Below are positions 5,841 to 6,112 of a stretch of 6,112 nt of DNA, in pieces. The notes below the pieces were generated by a model. The model had not been told where the DNA came from and did no database searches. It saw nothing but the letters and a program-made list of their open reading frames with translations. Numbering within the stretch: the stretch's first letter is position 1; each line of letters begins with the position of its first letter. The position numbers and the translations under genes are program-made. The DNA comes from Pseudomonadota bacterium (GTDB taxonomy: Bacteria > Myxococcota > Polyangia > GCA-2747355 > JACKDQ01): positions 1 to 6,112 of the forward strand of contig JAUVBO010000204.1 of assembly GCA_030591195.1 (NCBI GenBank), given 5' to 3'.

Positions 5841-6112
5841 GTCAGCCATGACGTGGCGGGTGACGGGTCAGCCGCGGAGAATTGGCTCGCTGCGGGGGTT
5901 CCGGCGAGCCAGAACGTCGAGGGTGACGGGTCACCTGCGGAGTAGTGGCTCGGCCACGGACCGGAGCGAGCCAGAACGTCGAGGGTGACGGGTCACCTGT
6001 GGAGTAGTGGCTCGGCCACGGACCGGAGCGAGCCACTACGTGGAGGGTGAGGGGTCACCTGCGGAGTAGTGGCTCGGCCACGGACCGGAGCGAGCCAGAA
6101 CGTCGAGGGTGA
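5841..6112 (+). repeat. Tandem array of 62-bp REP/BIME-like palindromic repeats (cut by window end)
   Basis: Units begin at 5904, 5966, 6028 and 6090 with an exact 62-bp period, after a degenerate 63-bp unit at 5841-5903. The last unit is cut at 6112. The 5904 and 5966 units differ at one base. Each complete unit has a hairpin GGTGAC-GG-GTCACC (5922-5935, 5984-5997; a GGGG-loop variant at 6046-6059) and a second, GTGGC-TCG-GCCAC (5945-5957, 6007-6019, 6069-6081). GTAG begins three bases before each second hairpin (5942, 6004, 6066), like the conserved tetranucleotide of classical REPs. TGGCTCG in each unit can instead pair with CGAGCCA at the start of the next, competing with the GTGGC hairpin. 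Units are contiguous with no unique spacers, so this is not CRISPR. No convincing coding is present. Confidence 0.92.

Larger units (their letters stand above)
4882..6112 (-). mobile_element. RAYT transposase locus with flanking REP-like repeats (runs off the window)
   Basis: A Y1/HUH transposase gene lies between one REP-like copy at its 3' end and a multi-copy REP-like array upstream of its start. RAYT genes are known to sit singly in chromosomes flanked by the REP palindromes they act on, and are usually domesticated rather than moving as insertion sequences. I see no insertion-sequence ends or target-site duplications. The right border is unknown because the array continues past 6112. Confidence 0.6.

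Noticed and set aside
5422..5988. 188-codon plus-strand open frame opposite the transposase start
   Set aside because: It is antisense to the transposase and runs into the repeat array, with no recognisable domain.
5842..6036. Small minus-strand open frame within the repeat array
   Set aside because: It is made of repeated units, so its apparent peptide motifs (such as GDPSPSTFWLA) only reflect the DNA repeat. The same peptide pattern appears at 4882-4935 in another non-coding frame.
5841..6112. CRISPR array
   Set aside because: The 62-bp units are contiguous and nearly identical throughout, with no unique spacers and no cas genes in the window.

Overview
The window is a very GC-rich stretch of bacterial chromosome. 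Third codon positions are almost all G or C. One secreted lipoprotein has the Asp/Ala/Pro-rich linker after its lipidation Cys that is common in Myxococcota and related former Deltaproteobacteria. A myxobacterial-type genome is my best guess, by inference only; no rRNA or other marker is present.

Left part, plus strand. Positions 1-305 hold no intact gene. A short remnant (128-253) resembles the end of a Fis-type helix-turn-helix protein. A WtpA/ModA-type oxyanion-binding lipoprotein follows (306-1268), with no ABC permease or ATPase beside it in the window. Next is a TolB-like beta-propeller lipoprotein (1376-2503), whose translation start lies in a perfect 15-bp tandem duplication. Both products are predicted to be exported, but nothing links them functionally.

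Middle, minus strand. recD2 (2531-4783) encodes a complete RecD2-type 5'-3' DNA helicase. It converges on the propeller gene with a 27-bp gap. A perfect 10-bp inverted repeat lies in its leader.

Right part, minus strand. A single-domain HUH/Y1 transposase of the REP-associated tyrosine transposase (RAYT) type, with an added C-terminal helix-turn-helix, occupies 4909-5754. Related palindromic repeats lie on both sides: one copy overlaps its 3' end (4882-4935), and a 62-bp-period tandem array (5841 to the window edge) lies upstream. Each complete repeat carries two tight hairpins, and in the array one of them follows a GTAG, as in classical REP elements. This transposase-plus-repeat locus is the most interesting content of the window. 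A 14-bp inverted repeat around the transposase start and a repeat unit with palindrome-creating substitutions add to it.
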